Shown here: positions 16,748 to 25,480 of the stretch, piece by piece | Layout: each line of letters starts with the position of its first letter | How positions within the stretch are numbered: position 1 is the stretch's first letter | Assembly: GCF_003627815.1 (NCBI RefSeq) | Contig: NZ_CP032698.1 | Span: 6,510,001 to 6,574,000, forward strand | DNA: 64,000 bases | Direction of reading: 5' to 3' | DNA from: Streptomyces hundungensis | GTDB taxonomy: Bacteria; Actinomycetota; Actinomycetes; Streptomycetales; Streptomycetaceae | Program-made: the position numbers and the translations under genes | Notes under the pieces: model-generated | What the model was told of the DNA's origin: nothing | Seen by the model: only the letters and a program-made list of their open reading frames with translations | Databases searched by the model: none

Positions 16748-18334
16748 ATGGCTCGGTTCAACACGCGCGCCACCACCGCGCGCACCACCTCGCCGGTGGC
16801 GTCCACCGGCGTCCTCGCCCCCACCCACGAGGGCGGCCGCGGCCACCTGCGGGACGCCCGCTCGGAACTGTTCCTGCTCGCCGTCGCCAACTTCGTTTCC
16901 CAGCAGAGCTTTTACGAGTCCGGTGCGGACCGCGACGACCGGTTCGCCACGCTGGTGCGCGGGCTCGCCGTAGAGGACCCCGAGTGGACCGCGGGCCTGC
17001 TCGGCTGGCTGCGCGGCGAGGGCGGGCTGCGGACCGCCTCCCTCGTCGGCGCCGCCGAATACGTCAAGGCGCGCCTCGACGCGGGCGCCGCCGACGGCCC
17101 CGCCAACCGCGCTGTCATCGCCTCCGTGCTGCTGCGCCCCGACGAGCCCGGCGAACTGCTCGGCTACTGGACGTCCCGCTACGGCCGCAACGTGCCCAAG
17201 CCCGTGAAGCGCGGCATCGCCGACGCCGTACGCCGTCTGTACAGCGGCAGGGCGCTGCTCAAGTACGACACCGCGTCCAAGGGGTACCGCTTCGGCGACA
17301 TCCTCAACCTGGTGCACGCGGCGCCCGACCCGGCCAAGCCGTGGCAGGGCGAGCTGTTCCGGTACGCGCTGGACCGGCGGCACCACCCGGACACGGCGGT
17401 GCCACCGCCCGGCAACTCCGTACTGAGCGCGCACCGGGCGCTGATGGCGCTGCCGGTCAAGGAGCGCCGCCGCGCGGTGCTGCACGCCCCCGACGGCGCC
17501 GAGCGGCTGGCCGCCGCCGGGCTGACCTGGGAGGCGCTCGCGGGCTGGTTGCAGGGGCCGATGGACAAGCGGGCCTGGGAGGCGGTCATTCCGTCAATGG
17601 GCCCGATGGCGCTCGTGCGCAACCTGCGCAACTTCGATGCGGCGGGCGTCTCGGACGAGGTCGCCGCACGGGTGGCGGCGAAGATCTCCGACCCCGAAGT
17701 CGTCGCCGCGTCACGGCAGTTCCCGTTCCGCTACCTCGCCGCCCACCGCCACGCGCCTTCGCTGCGCTGGTCCTACCCGCTGGAGCGGGCGCTCGGCCAC
17801 TCGCTGGCCAACGTGCCCGCGCTCGGCGGCCGCACCCTGATCCTGGTCGACCGCTCGGGCTCGATGTGGGCGCCGCTCTCGGACCGCTCCCGGCTCAACC
17901 GGGCCGACGCCGCCGCGATCTTCGGTACGGCGCTCGCGGTACGGGCCGACGACGCGGACCTCGTGCAGTTCGGCTCCCACAGCGCACCCGTGGCGTACCG
18001 GACGGAGGAGTCCGTCCTGAAGGTCCTGGCGCGCTTCGGCGACCTCGGCGGCACCCGCACCACCGAAGCGGTCCGCCGGCACTACCGGGGCCACGACCGG
18101 GTGCTGATCGTGACCGACGAACAGAGCGCCCACCACCGCGACGGCGGCCCGACGGAGCAGATCCCGGCGCAGGTGCCCGTCTACACCTGGAACCTGGCCG
18201 GATACCGGACCGGGCACGGCCCGTCGGGCACGGCCCACCGGCATGTCTTCGGGGGCCTGACCGACGCGGCGTTCCGCATGGTGCCGCTGCTGGAGGCGGG
18301 CCGCTCGGCCGACTGGCCGTGGCAGCGGGGCTGA
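16748..18334 (+). CDS. TROVE-domain (Ro60/Rsr-like) RNA-binding protein
   Basis: A 528-residue protein from the ATG at 16748, preceded by GGGAGG. Residues 20-340 form the helical HEAT-like TROVE ring (SELFLLAVANFVSQQSFYESG, YWTSRYGRNVPKPVKRGIADAVRRLYSG, KYDTASKGYRFGDILNLVH). Residues 355-528 are a von Willebrand A domain with an intact MIDAS (DRSGSM, later IVTDEQ). Family proteins bind Y RNAs and misfolded structured RNAs and aid RNA turnover under stress. No RtcB, RtcA or PNPase gene is adjacent. It is monocistronic and converges with the fabF-like gene. Confidence 0.9.
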   Translation: MARFNTRATTARTTSPVASTGVLAPTHEGGRGHLRDARSELFLLAVANFVSQQSFYESGADRDDRFATLVRGLAVEDPEWTAGLLGWLRGEGGLRTASLVGAAEYVKARLDAGAADGPANRAVIASVLLRPDEPGELLGYWTSRYGRNVPKPVKRGIADAVRRLYSGRALLKYDTASKGYRFGDILNLVHAAPDPAKPWQGELFRYALDRRHHPDTAVPPPGNSVLSAHRALMALPVKERRRAVLHAPDGAERLAAAGLTWEALAGWLQGPMDKRAWEAVIPSMGPMALVRNLRNFDAAGVSDEVAARVAAKISDPEVVAASRQFPFRYLAAHRHAPSLRWSYPLERALGHSLANVPALGGRTLILVDRSGSMWAPLSDRSRLNRADAAAIFGTALAVRADDADLVQFGSHSAPVAYRTEESVLKVLARFGDLGGTRTTEAVRRHYRGHDRVLIVTDEQSAHHRDGGPTEQIPAQVPVYTWNLAGYRTGHGPSGTAHRHVFGGLTDAAFRMVPLLEAGRSADWPWQRG

Positions 18335-18356
18335 CGGCCGCCCTCACGCCTGGTGC

Positions 18357-19574
18357 TCAGGCCCGCTTGAGCACCAGGCTCACGTTGTGCCCGCCGAAAC
18401 CGAAGGAGTTGGCGAGCGCCGCGTCCCAGGAGCCGGTGCGGTTCTCGCCCGCGACCACATCCAGGGTGACCGCCGGATCGAGGCGGTCCAGGTTGCGTGT
18501 GGCCGGCACCGTGCCGTCGTACAGCGCCAGCAGCGCCGCCATCGCGCCGATCGCACCGGAGGCGCCGAACATGTGCCCCGTCATCGACTTGGTCGCGGTG
18601 ACCACCGGATGCGTGCCGATGGCCCGGGCCACCGCCTGCGCCTCGGCGAGGTCGCCCGGCGGGGTGGAGGTGGCGTGCGCGTGCACGACGCCGATGTCGG
18701 AGCGGCCCAACTCGGCGTCGCGCAGCGCGTTTTCGATGGCCCGTACCTGCCCGGCCACGTCCGAGGCGGTGATGTGGTCCGCGCTGGACGTCACGGCCGC
18801 GCCCGCCACCGACCCGTACACCCGCGCGCCCCGCGCCCGCGCGAACTCCGCCCGCTCCAGGACGAGCAGCCCCGCCCCCTCGCCCATCACGAAACCGCTG
18901 CGGTCCACATCGAAGGGGCGCGACACCGCCGCCGGATCCTTGTCCTCGGTCGACAGGGCCTTCATCTGCGCGAACGCGGCGAGCGTGAAGGGGTGCAGAC
19001 AGGCCTCGGTGCCACCGGCCACCACCACATCGGCGCGGCCCGCACGGATCAGGTCCAGGCCCATCGCGATCGCCTCGGCACCGGAGGCGCAGGCGCTGAC
19101 CGGGGTGCGGGCCCCGCCCAGCGCGCCGAGCTCCATCGACACCCAGGCGGCCGGCCCGTTCGGCATGAGCATCGGCACGGCGTACGGGGAGAGGCGCCGG
19201 GAGCCGCTCTTCTCGAACGTGTCGTCCTGGTTCAGGGTGCTCAGCACGCCACCGGCGCCGGTACCGATCACCACCGCCAGCCGTTCCGGAGCCACCTCCG
19301 GGGCGCCCGCGTCCTGCCAGGCCTCACGGCAGGTGATCATCGCGAGTTGTTCACAATGATCAAGCTTGCGTGCCTCGACCCGGGCCAGCAGCGACAGGGG
19401 GTCCACGGCGAGGCCGGCCGCCACCGATACGGGCAGCTCCGCCGCCCAGTCCTCCTCCAACCGCCGCACTCCGGAGGTGCCGGCCAGCATGGCTGCCCAG
19501 GTGGTGGTGGCATCGGCGCCGAGCGGGGTGAGGGCGCCGAGACCGGTGACGAGTACTTCTCCAAGATCATTCAT
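18357..19574 (-). CDS. fabF: Beta-ketoacyl-ACP synthase II (KAS II) family
   Basis: A 405-residue condensing enzyme with the Cys-His-His triad: SACASG (Cys), HAHATSTPPGD (His) and TGHMFGASG (His), plus GFGGHN at the C-terminus. It extends acyl-ACP with malonyl-ACP. It is not in a fab operon: no ACP, FabD or FabH is nearby and no chain-length factor, so a housekeeping elongation paralogue or a specialised role are both possible. The symbol marks family only. Confidence 0.88.
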   Translation of the reverse strand: MNDLGEVLVTGLGALTPLGADATTTWAAMLAGTSGVRRLEEDWAAELPVSVAAGLAVDPLSLLARVEARKLDHCEQLAMITCREAWQDAGAPEVAPERLAVVIGTGAGGVLSTLNQDDTFEKSGSRRLSPYAVPMLMPNGPAAWVSMELGALGGARTPVSACASGAEAIAMGLDLIRAGRADVVVAGGTEACLHPFTLAAFAQMKALSTEDKDPAAVSRPFDVDRSGFVMGEGAGLLVLERAEFARARGARVYGSVAGAAVTSSADHITASDVAGQVRAIENALRDAELGRSDIGVVHAHATSTPPGDLAEAQAVARAIGTHPVVTATKSMTGHMFGASGAIGAMAALLALYDGTVPATRNLDRLDPAVTLDVVAGENRTGSWDAALANSFGFGGHNVSLVLKRA

Positions 19575-19674
19575 GCCTCGACCCTGTCAGCCGAACGGAG
19601 GCCGCGGTGAGAGCGTCAAGGTAGCGATTTGTCCCGGAGGGTTTGTGGGGTTCCTATAGGGCGGATGTGCGATG

Positions 19675-19730
19675 CGGAGGGCGGGACCCGGGGCCCCGCC
19701 GCGCTCGGTCGTCGAAGGATCCGCCCTCCG
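19675..19730 (-). terminator. Candidate terminator of the TerD gene
   Basis: CGGAGGGCGG at 19675-19684 pairs exactly with CCGCCCTCCG at 19721-19730, with a smaller GC hairpin inside. It lies just past the TerD stop. Confidence 0.45.
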
Positions 19731-19736
19731 GCGCCG

Positions 19737-20963
19737 CTACAGAGCCTCCGCCCCCGGCTTCACCATGCCGCGCGCCGTACGGGACTTCACAAAGCTGCCG
19801 AGCCCCGTCATCTCCCACTCGCCCGAGAACTGCTTGATCAATTTCGCCATCATGACGCCGGTCTGCGGCTCCGCGCCGGTCAGGTCGAAGCGCACGAGCT
19901 CCTCGCCGCTCGCCGCGTCGATCAACCGGCAGTACGCCTTGGCGACCTCGCTGAACTTCTGGCCGGAGAAGGAGTTCACGGTGAAGACCAGGCCGGTGGC
20001 CTCGGCGGGGATGCGGCCGAGGTCGACCACGATCACCTCGTCGTCACCCGCGCCCTCGCCCGTCAGGTTGTCGCCGGAGTGCTTGATGGCGCCGTTCAGG
20101 ATGGAGAGCTTGCCGAAGTAGCAGGTGTCCAGGTGGTTGCGCTGCGGGCCGTAGGCGATCACCGAGGCGTCCAGGTCGATGTCCTTGCCGCGGAACGCGG
20201 GCTCCCAGCCAAGACCCATCTTGACCTGGGAGAGCAGCGGGCGGCCGCCCTTGACCAGGGACACCGTCTGGTTCTTCTGGAGGTTGACCCGGCCCTTGTC
20301 CAGGTTGATCTTTCCGCCGGCCGTCGGAGCGGGGGCGGCCGGTGCCGCGGGAGCCGCCGGGGTCGGGGCGGGGGCCGCGAGGCGCGGATCGGCCGGAGGG
20401 GTGGACGGCATCGGCGGCGCGGTGGGTGTGGTCGGTGCGGAGGGCGCGGCGGGTGTGGCGGGCTCCGATACCGAGACGCCGAAGTCCGTGGCGATCCCGG
20501 CGAGGCCGTTGGCGTACCCCTGCCCCACCGCGCGGGCCTTCCAGGCGCCGCCGCGCAGATAGATCTCCATGACCACCAGCGCCGTCTCGCTGCCGAGGCG
20601 CGGGGGCGTGAAGGAGGCGATCACGCTGCCGTCGTCGCCGTTGCGCAGGGTGGCGGTGGGCTCGATGCCCTGGAAGGTCTGGCCCGCCGCGTCCGGACTG
20701 GCGGTCACCACGATCTTCTCGATGCCGGGCGGCACGGCGGCGGTGTCGACGACGATCGCGTCGGCCGCGGACCCGCCGCCGGAGCGGTGGGTGACGCCGG
20801 GGCCCTGCGGCTGGTTGTAGAAGATGAAGTCGTCGTCCGAGCGCACCTTGCCGTCGGCGGTGAGCAGCAGGCCCGAGACGTCGAGCCGCACGGGGGCGGT
20901 GACGTCCACCGTCACGCGGGTGGTCGGGAGCGGAAGGTTCGAGCCGGGGGTCATTGCGGTCAT
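19737..20963 (-). CDS. Two-domain TerD family protein
   Basis: A 408-residue protein from the ATG at 20963 (MTAMTPGSN). It has a divergent N-terminal TerD domain (residues 5-170, RSDDDFIFYNQPQGPGVTHR), a Pro/Ala linker of about 60 residues, and a canonical C-terminal TerD domain (residues 230-400, SLVKGGRPLLSQVKMGLGWEP, FYFGKL-like loop, ELVRFDL). TerD domains bind calcium and are tied to tellurite resistance and stress or development in Streptomyces. No other ter genes are adjacent. Confidence 0.88.
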   Translation of the reverse strand: MTAMTPGSNLPLPTTRVTVDVTAPVRLDVSGLLLTADGKVRSDDDFIFYNQPQGPGVTHRSGGGSAADAIVVDTAAVPPGIEKIVVTASPDAAGQTFQGIEPTATLRNGDDGSVIASFTPPRLGSETALVVMEIYLRGGAWKARAVGQGYANGLAGIATDFGVSVSEPATPAAPSAPTTPTAPPMPSTPPADPRLAAPAPTPAAPAAPAAPAPTAGGKINLDKGRVNLQKNQTVSLVKGGRPLLSQVKMGLGWEPAFRGKDIDLDASVIAYGPQRNHLDTCYFGKLSILNGAIKHSGDNLTGEGAGDDEVIVVDLGRIPAEATGLVFTVNSFSGQKFSEVAKAYCRLIDAASGEELVRFDLTGAEPQTGVMMAKLIKQFSGEWEMTGLGSFVKSRTARGMVKPGAEAL

Positions 20964-21045
20964 GCCCCGGAAACGAGCGGCGCGGCTTTGCGGTTCCTTG
21001 AACCTCGGCCGAATGTCGCCGCCGCGTTCCTTTCGCGCGGGGAGG

Positions 21046-21855
21046 TCAGTGCGGCCAGATCGGCGGGTCGGTGGTGAAGTGGCCGCCGAGGCAGGCGTGC
21101 TCGGGCCTTTCCGGGTCGAGTTCGCCCTGTTCGGCGAGGAGTTTTTCGGCGTACGGCTCGGAGTCGTCCCGTGGCTCGTAGCCCAGGGCCCGTGCCGAGG
21201 CAAGGTCCCACCACAGGCGGGTGTTGGCGGACGAGCCGTACACCACGGTGTGCCCCACGCGCTCGGCCGTCAGGGCCGCGTCGAACAGCCGGGCCCCGTC
21301 GTCCGGGCTCATCCAGACCGACAGCATCCGTACGGAGGTGGGCTCGGCGAAGCAGGAGCCGATGCGCACCGAGACGGTCTCCAGGCCGTGCTTGTCCCAG
21401 TAGAACTGCGCCAGATCCTCGCCGAAGGCCTTGGACAGGCCGTAGAAGGTGTCGGGGCGGTGCGGAGTGGCGACCGGGATGAGCGGGTCCGTGCCCATCG
21501 GGCGGGGGGTGAAGCCGACCGCGTGGTTGGAGGAGGCGAACACGATCCGCCGCACGCCCTCCGCGCGCGCCGCCTCATAAAGGTTGTACGTGCCTTCGAT
21601 GTTGGCCCGCAGGATCTTGTCGAAGGACGCTTCGAGGGAGATCCCGGCCAGATGGAGCACCGCGTCGACCCCGTGCACGGCCGCACGCAGCGCGTCCTTG
21701 TCGGCGAGGTCGGCGGTGATGGCGGCCGGCTCGTCCGGGATCGGCAGCACGTCCAGGAGGCGCAGCTCGTATCCGTACGCCGGAAGCAGCCCGCGCATCA
21801 GGGTGCCGAGCCCGCCGGCGGCGCCGGTGAGCAGGACGGTGCGGGGTCGGGGCAT
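21046..21855 (-). CDS. NAD-dependent uronate dehydrogenase-like epimerase-family enzyme
   Basis: A 269-residue extended SDR from the ATG at 21855, preceded by GAGGAG. It shows LLTGAAGGLGTLMRG (NAD site), HLAGIS, SSNHAVGF and the FYGLSKAFGED Tyr-Lys pair. The short length and these motifs match uronate dehydrogenase (udh), which oxidises galacturonate/glucuronate to the aldaric acid lactone. Divergent placement next to 5-dehydro-4-deoxyglucarate dehydratase supports that role. The alternative is a sugar-nucleotide epimerase. Confidence 0.8.
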   Translation of the reverse strand: MPRPRTVLLTGAAGGLGTLMRGLLPAYGYELRLLDVLPIPDEPAAITADLADKDALRAAVHGVDAVLHLAGISLEASFDKILRANIEGTYNLYEAARAEGVRRIVFASSNHAVGFTPRPMGTDPLIPVATPHRPDTFYGLSKAFGEDLAQFYWDKHGLETVSVRIGSCFAEPTSVRMLSVWMSPDDGARLFDAALTAERVGHTVVYGSSANTRLWWDLASARALGYEPRDDSEPYAEKLLAEQGELDPERPEHACLGGHFTTDPPIWPH

Positions 21856-22024
21856 GGGCTCTCCTCGGGGTGCGGGCTGTCCGGGCGGATCAGGGGGCAC
21901 CGTTCGTCGACCCGATGCATCCATGGACATCATTCACATGCGTGGACACGCTAGGGAGCGCGCCCGAACCACGTCAAGGGGCGCGCCATGGGCTCAATCC
22001 GCTTGCGGGTCGGGGTTGTTCGCC

Positions 22025-22090
22025 TTGACCTGCGCAAGGGCGCTGCCTTAGCGTTGAGGCGTTCAGAAATATAGACGCCAGTCAGAATTG
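22025..22090 (+). promoter_or_regulatory. Candidate promoter and operator of the aldarate genes
   Basis: TTGACC at 22025-22030 and TAGCGT at 22049-22054 (18-bp spacing) form a plausible sigma-70 promoter. Just downstream lie GTTCAGAAAT (22061-22070) and GTCAGAATTG (22081-22090), two similar half-sites. GTTCAGAAT recurs at the IclR/dehydrogenase promoter near 29754, so both may be sites for that regulator. Confidence 0.4.
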
Positions 22091-22120
22091 TGCACGACGG
22101 TCCTTGCCCAGGGAGCACCC

Positions 22121-23086
22121 GTGACCTCAGCCCCGCTCGCCGCCCGTCTCACTCACGTCAGCGGACCCCTATTCTTCCCCGTGACCGCGTACGGGCCGGA
22201 CGGGAGCCTCGACCTCGACACCTTCCGGGTGCATGTGCGCCAGGGCATCGAGGCGGGCGCGACCGCGGTCTTCGCCTGCTGCGGGACGGGGGAGTTCCAC
22301 GCCCTGACCCCGCAGGAGTTCCGGGACTGCGTCGCCGCCGCCGTCGAGGAGAGCGCGGGCCGCGTCCCGGTGGTGGCCGGCGCCGGATACGGCACCGCCC
22401 TCGCCGTCCAGTACGCGCGGCTTGCCGAGGAGGCCGGCGCGGACGGGCTGCTCGCGATGCCGCCCTACCTCGTCGTCCCGGACCAGGCGGGCCTGCTGAG
22501 CCACTACACCGAGCTGGCCGGGGCGACCTCGCTCGACGTCATCGTCTACCAGCGCGACAACGCGGTCCTCACCCCCGAGACCGCCGTCGCGCTGGCCCGT
22601 GTCGACGGCATCATCGGCTTCAAGGACGGCCTGGGCGACCTCGACCTGATGCAGCGCATCGTCAGCGCCGTACGCTCCGCGGGCCTTGCCCCGCTGTACT
22701 TCAACGGCCTGCCCACCGCCGAACTCACCGGTCTCGCCTATCGGGGCATCGGCATCACCCTCTACTCCTCGGCCGTCTTCTGTTTCGCCCCCGACATCGC
22801 GCTCGCCTTCCACCGGGCCCTCGAATCCGGCGACGACGCCCTGGCCAACCGGCTGCTCGACGGCTTCTTCGTGCCGCTCGTCGAACTGCGCAACCAGGGC
22901 CGTGGGTACGCCGTTTCGCTGGTCAAGGCGGGCGTACGGCTCGGCGGCCTGGACGTCGGCGAGGTCCGCCCCCCACTGACCGAGCCCGACGACGACCACA
23001 TCAAGCAGCTCGCCGCGCTGATCGAGCGGGGGCGGGCGCTGTTGGGTACGTCCGGTGCGGCCGGTGTTCGTGGGGCGGGCGTGTGA
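22121..23086 (+). CDS. 5-dehydro-4-deoxyglucarate dehydratase
   Basis: A 321-residue class I aldolase-fold enzyme from the GTG at 22121. CCGTGEFHALT is the substrate loop, VIVYQRDN carries the Tyr, and GFKDGLGDLDL carries the Schiff-base Lys and is typical of KDGDH rather than DapA. It converts 5-keto-4-deoxyglucarate to 2-oxoglutarate semialdehyde with loss of water and CO2. The 2-oxoglutarate semialdehyde dehydrogenase at 29819 would complete the route. The stop overlaps the next start (GTGTGA). Confidence 0.9.
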   Translation: MTSAPLAARLTHVSGPLFFPVTAYGPDGSLDLDTFRVHVRQGIEAGATAVFACCGTGEFHALTPQEFRDCVAAAVEESAGRVPVVAGAGYGTALAVQYARLAEEAGADGLLAMPPYLVVPDQAGLLSHYTELAGATSLDVIVYQRDNAVLTPETAVALARVDGIIGFKDGLGDLDLMQRIVSAVRSAGLAPLYFNGLPTAELTGLAYRGIGITLYSSAVFCFAPDIALAFHRALESGDDALANRLLDGFFVPLVELRNQGRGYAVSLVKAGVRLGGLDVGEVRPPLTEPDDDHIKQLAALIERGRALLGTSGAAGVRGAGV

Positions 23087-24227
23087 AGACCTCCGCGTTT
23101 CTCTACCCCTGGGACGTCCTGGGCGATCCGGACGCCCCGGCGCGCATCGCGGACCTCGGGGTCCGGCAGGTGACGCTGGCCTCCGCCTACCACTCGACCC
23201 GCGCCCTGACGCCACGTCACCCCGGCCACCGCATCGTCACCGCCGAGCATGCGGCAGTGCTCTATCCGCCGAGCGAACTGTACTGGCGGGGACGGGACTT
23301 GAGGCCGTACGCTTCCGGGTCCTGGGCGCCCGGCGATGCCTTCGGACAGGCCGCTCAAGCGCTCGCGGCGGCCGGGCTCGACGTGCACTCCTGGGTGGTG
23401 CTCGCGCACAACTCCCGGCTCGGCGCGGAACACCCCGCGACGTCCGTGGTCAACGCCTACGGCGACCGCTACCCCTGGGCCCCCTGCATCGCTCAACCCC
23501 GGGTCCGGGGCTACCTCGTCGCCCTCGCGGCCGAGGCGGCGGTGCGGCCCGGGGCCCTCGGGGTCGAGCTGGAATCCTGTGGCTGGTACGGCCTCGCCCA
23601 TCTGCACGGCCACGACAAGATCGCGGGGGTGGCCCTGGAGGACACCGCGCAGTACCTGATGTCGCTCTGCTTCTGTCCCTCCTGCGGGTACGGCTACGAG
23701 GAAGTGGGCCTGAAGACCGAGGAGTTGAGGGAGTGGGTGCGGCGGGCGCTGGAGCCGGTGTGGCGGGGTGGCCCGCTGGACCCGTCCGGCGCGGAGCTCC
23801 TCGCGGCCACGCTGCCGTTCCGCACGCGCGTCGCCCAGGAGCTCCAGGAGGCGGCCGTCGCGGCGGTACGGGGGCGGGCGGGGGCGGGGTTCCAGGTGCT
23901 GCTGCACGCGGATCCCCGGCCGGATCGGTGCGGGGCGAACGTGGGCGTCGACGCCGGGCACGTTCTTGGCGTGGCCGATGGGGTGGTGGTGCCGGGCGGG
24001 GCGGGCGGGACGGAGCTGCTGCGGGGGTTCGCCGCGCGGGCGGCGGGGGGTTCGGTGATCGCCGCGAATGTCACGGTGGTGTCGGGGATGGGGGGGAGGC
24101 CGGGGGCGCTGGGGAGGAGGCGGAGCGGGTGCGGGGGGGTGGGGCGACGGAACTTCGGCTCTATCACGTGGGGTTGGCTTCGGACGGGGATCTGGCGATG
24201 GTGCGGAGATCGGGCGTCCCGGGCTGA
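23083..24227 (+). pseudogene. Unknown protein linked to aldarate catabolism, frameshifted near its 3' end
   Basis: Starting at GTG 23083 and overlapping the dehydratase stop, this encodes about 380 residues of a protein I do not recognise. The first 335 residues look like an alpha/beta, possibly TIM-barrel, fold (LASAYHSTRALTPRHPGHR, ELESCGWYGLAHLHGHDKI, SLCFCPSCGYGYEEVG). At the G run 24090-24096 the frame appears to lose one G: adding one gives GGEAGGAGEEAERVRGGGATELRLYH and ends at 24227, while the actual frame runs into repeats. It may be a true mutation or a sequencing error. Translational coupling suggests a role in sugar-acid use. Confidence 0.65.
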
Positions 24228-24240
24228 TGCCCGGCGCGGG

Positions 24241-24352
24241 CTGGGGCTCCGCCCCAGACCCCGTATCGCGCCTCAACGGCGCTCGTCCTCAATCGCCGGA
24301 CGGGCTGAGGTGCTGGCCGGCACCGAGTAGTTAGGGGCGCGGGGAACTGCGC
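24241..24352. repeat. Dispersed composite repeat, copy 1
   Basis: It holds a CTGGGGC-TCC-GCCCCAG hairpin (24241-24257), a CGCTCGTCCTCAA...CGCCGGACGGGCTGAGG block, TGCTGGCCGGCACC, and the 19-bp GGGGCGCGGGGAACTGCGC motif at 24334-24352. The same parts occur in the opposite order and orientation at 31436-31669 and 44484-44744. Confidence 0.85.
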
Positions 24353-24353
24353 A

Positions 24354-24530
24354 AGCCACCCCGCAGGGTTCGGTGGAGGCCCACCCCGCCCCCCCGAGCC
24401 ACCCCGCAGGGCTCGGTGATGCCCCACCCCCACCCCCGCGAGCCACCCCGCAGGGGGCCCGGCGGTGGCCCACCCCGCACCCCCCCGAGCCACCCCGCAG
24501 GGGGCCCCGTGCTGGCCCGCCCCCAACCCC
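24354..24530. repeat. Four tandem 43-47-bp repeats
   Basis: The motif AGCCACCCCGCAGGG recurs at 24354, 24397, 24441 and 24488, each followed by a C-rich stretch. Together with the composite repeat it fills the 24228-24619 gap. I see no gene there. Confidence 0.85.
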
Positions 24531-24619
24531 CCGCCCCCTACCCCCGGTAGGACACGGTGCGGCAAAGATTTGGGGGTTTGCCCTGGCGGGGCGCGTGTGA
24601 TGCGCGTAGACAGGCGGCC

Positions 24620-25408
24620 ATGCGCACTCTTACCAAAGCCGCCGCCACCGCCGCCGCGTTCGCCGTGACCGGTGTCGCCTTCTACGGCGTCGGCGCCGCC
24701 TCCGCCGACAACGCCGCGCCGAAGTCGGACCGCGAGATCCCCAATGTCACCAAGGTCGAAGACAAGATTAACGCGTACTACGGCGGCGCCCCCGACGCCT
24801 CCGGGAGCTACCAGGCGTCGCCCACGAGCAACTACGCCAAGCAGGTCGCCGACATCGAGGCCCGCGCCAAGCGGCAGATCAAGCACGCCGCCGAGCACCC
24901 GGGGTGGGACGGCCGCAAGCCCGCCATCGTGCTCGACGTCGACGACACGACGCTGCTGACGTACGACTACGAGAAGAAGAACGGCTTCGCCTACAACGCC
25001 GCCGCTTTCGACGCGTACGTACAGAGCGCACGCTCGATCGCCGTGTTCGGCATGCCGGACCTGGTCAACTACGCGGCCAAGAACGGCGTCACGGTCTTCT
25101 TCCTGACCGGACGCGACGTCTCGCAGCGCGACGCCAGCGCCGTCAACCTGACCAAGGCCGGCTACAACGTCCCCGTCGACCCCGCGCACTTCTTCCTCAA
25201 GGACAAGGTCAACGCGCCGGCCTACCTGAGCTGCGGCAAGCCCACCTGGACCTGCTCGACGGTGGACTACAAGGCGGGCACCCGCAAGCACATAGAGTCG
25301 CTCGGCTACCACATCGTGGCCAACCTCGGCGACCAGTACACCGACCTCTCGGGCGGCCACGCCGACAAGACGTACAAGATCCCGAACCCGATGTACTTCC
25401 TGCCGTAA
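24620..25408 (+). CDS. Secreted HAD-family (class IIIB) acid phosphatase
   Basis: A 262-residue exported protein from the ATG at 24620. A signal peptide (residues 1-30, ending near GAASADNAAP) precedes a class B/IIIB HAD phosphatase. IVLDVDDTTLLT holds the nucleophile and general-acid Asp, VFFLTGR is motif II, and NLGDQYTDLSGG is motif IV. It should hydrolyse phosphomonoesters outside the cell. Converges with the penicillin-binding protein gene. Confidence 0.9.
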   Translation: MRTLTKAAATAAAFAVTGVAFYGVGAASADNAAPKSDREIPNVTKVEDKINAYYGGAPDASGSYQASPTSNYAKQVADIEARAKRQIKHAAEHPGWDGRKPAIVLDVDDTTLLTYDYEKKNGFAYNAAAFDAYVQSARSIAVFGMPDLVNYAAKNGVTVFFLTGRDVSQRDASAVNLTKAGYNVPVDPAHFFLKDKVNAPAYLSCGKPTWTCSTVDYKAGTRKHIESLGYHIVANLGDQYTDLSGGHADKTYKIPNPMYFLP

Positions 25409-25420
25409 CCCGCCCGTCCC

Positions 25421-25440
25421 GCCCCGCTCCGGTCCGGGGC
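25421..25440. terminator. Weak hairpin between convergent genes
   Basis: GCCCCG and CGGGGC with an 8-nt loop lie between the acid phosphatase and penicillin-binding protein stops. Confidence 0.4.
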
Positions 25441-25480
25441 GCCCGCCGTCCACGCGCGCCCCGGGCCGGGTTCCACCGCG

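Noticed and set aside
22121..23086. Reading the dehydratase as a second DapA
   Set aside because: VYQRDN and GFKDGLGDLDL match 5-dehydro-4-deoxyglucarate dehydratase, and its neighbour is a uronate dehydrogenase.
24354..24530. Possible CRISPR array or coding tandem repeat
   Set aside because: Degenerate C-rich repeats without spacer structure, with no cas gene and no consistent frame.
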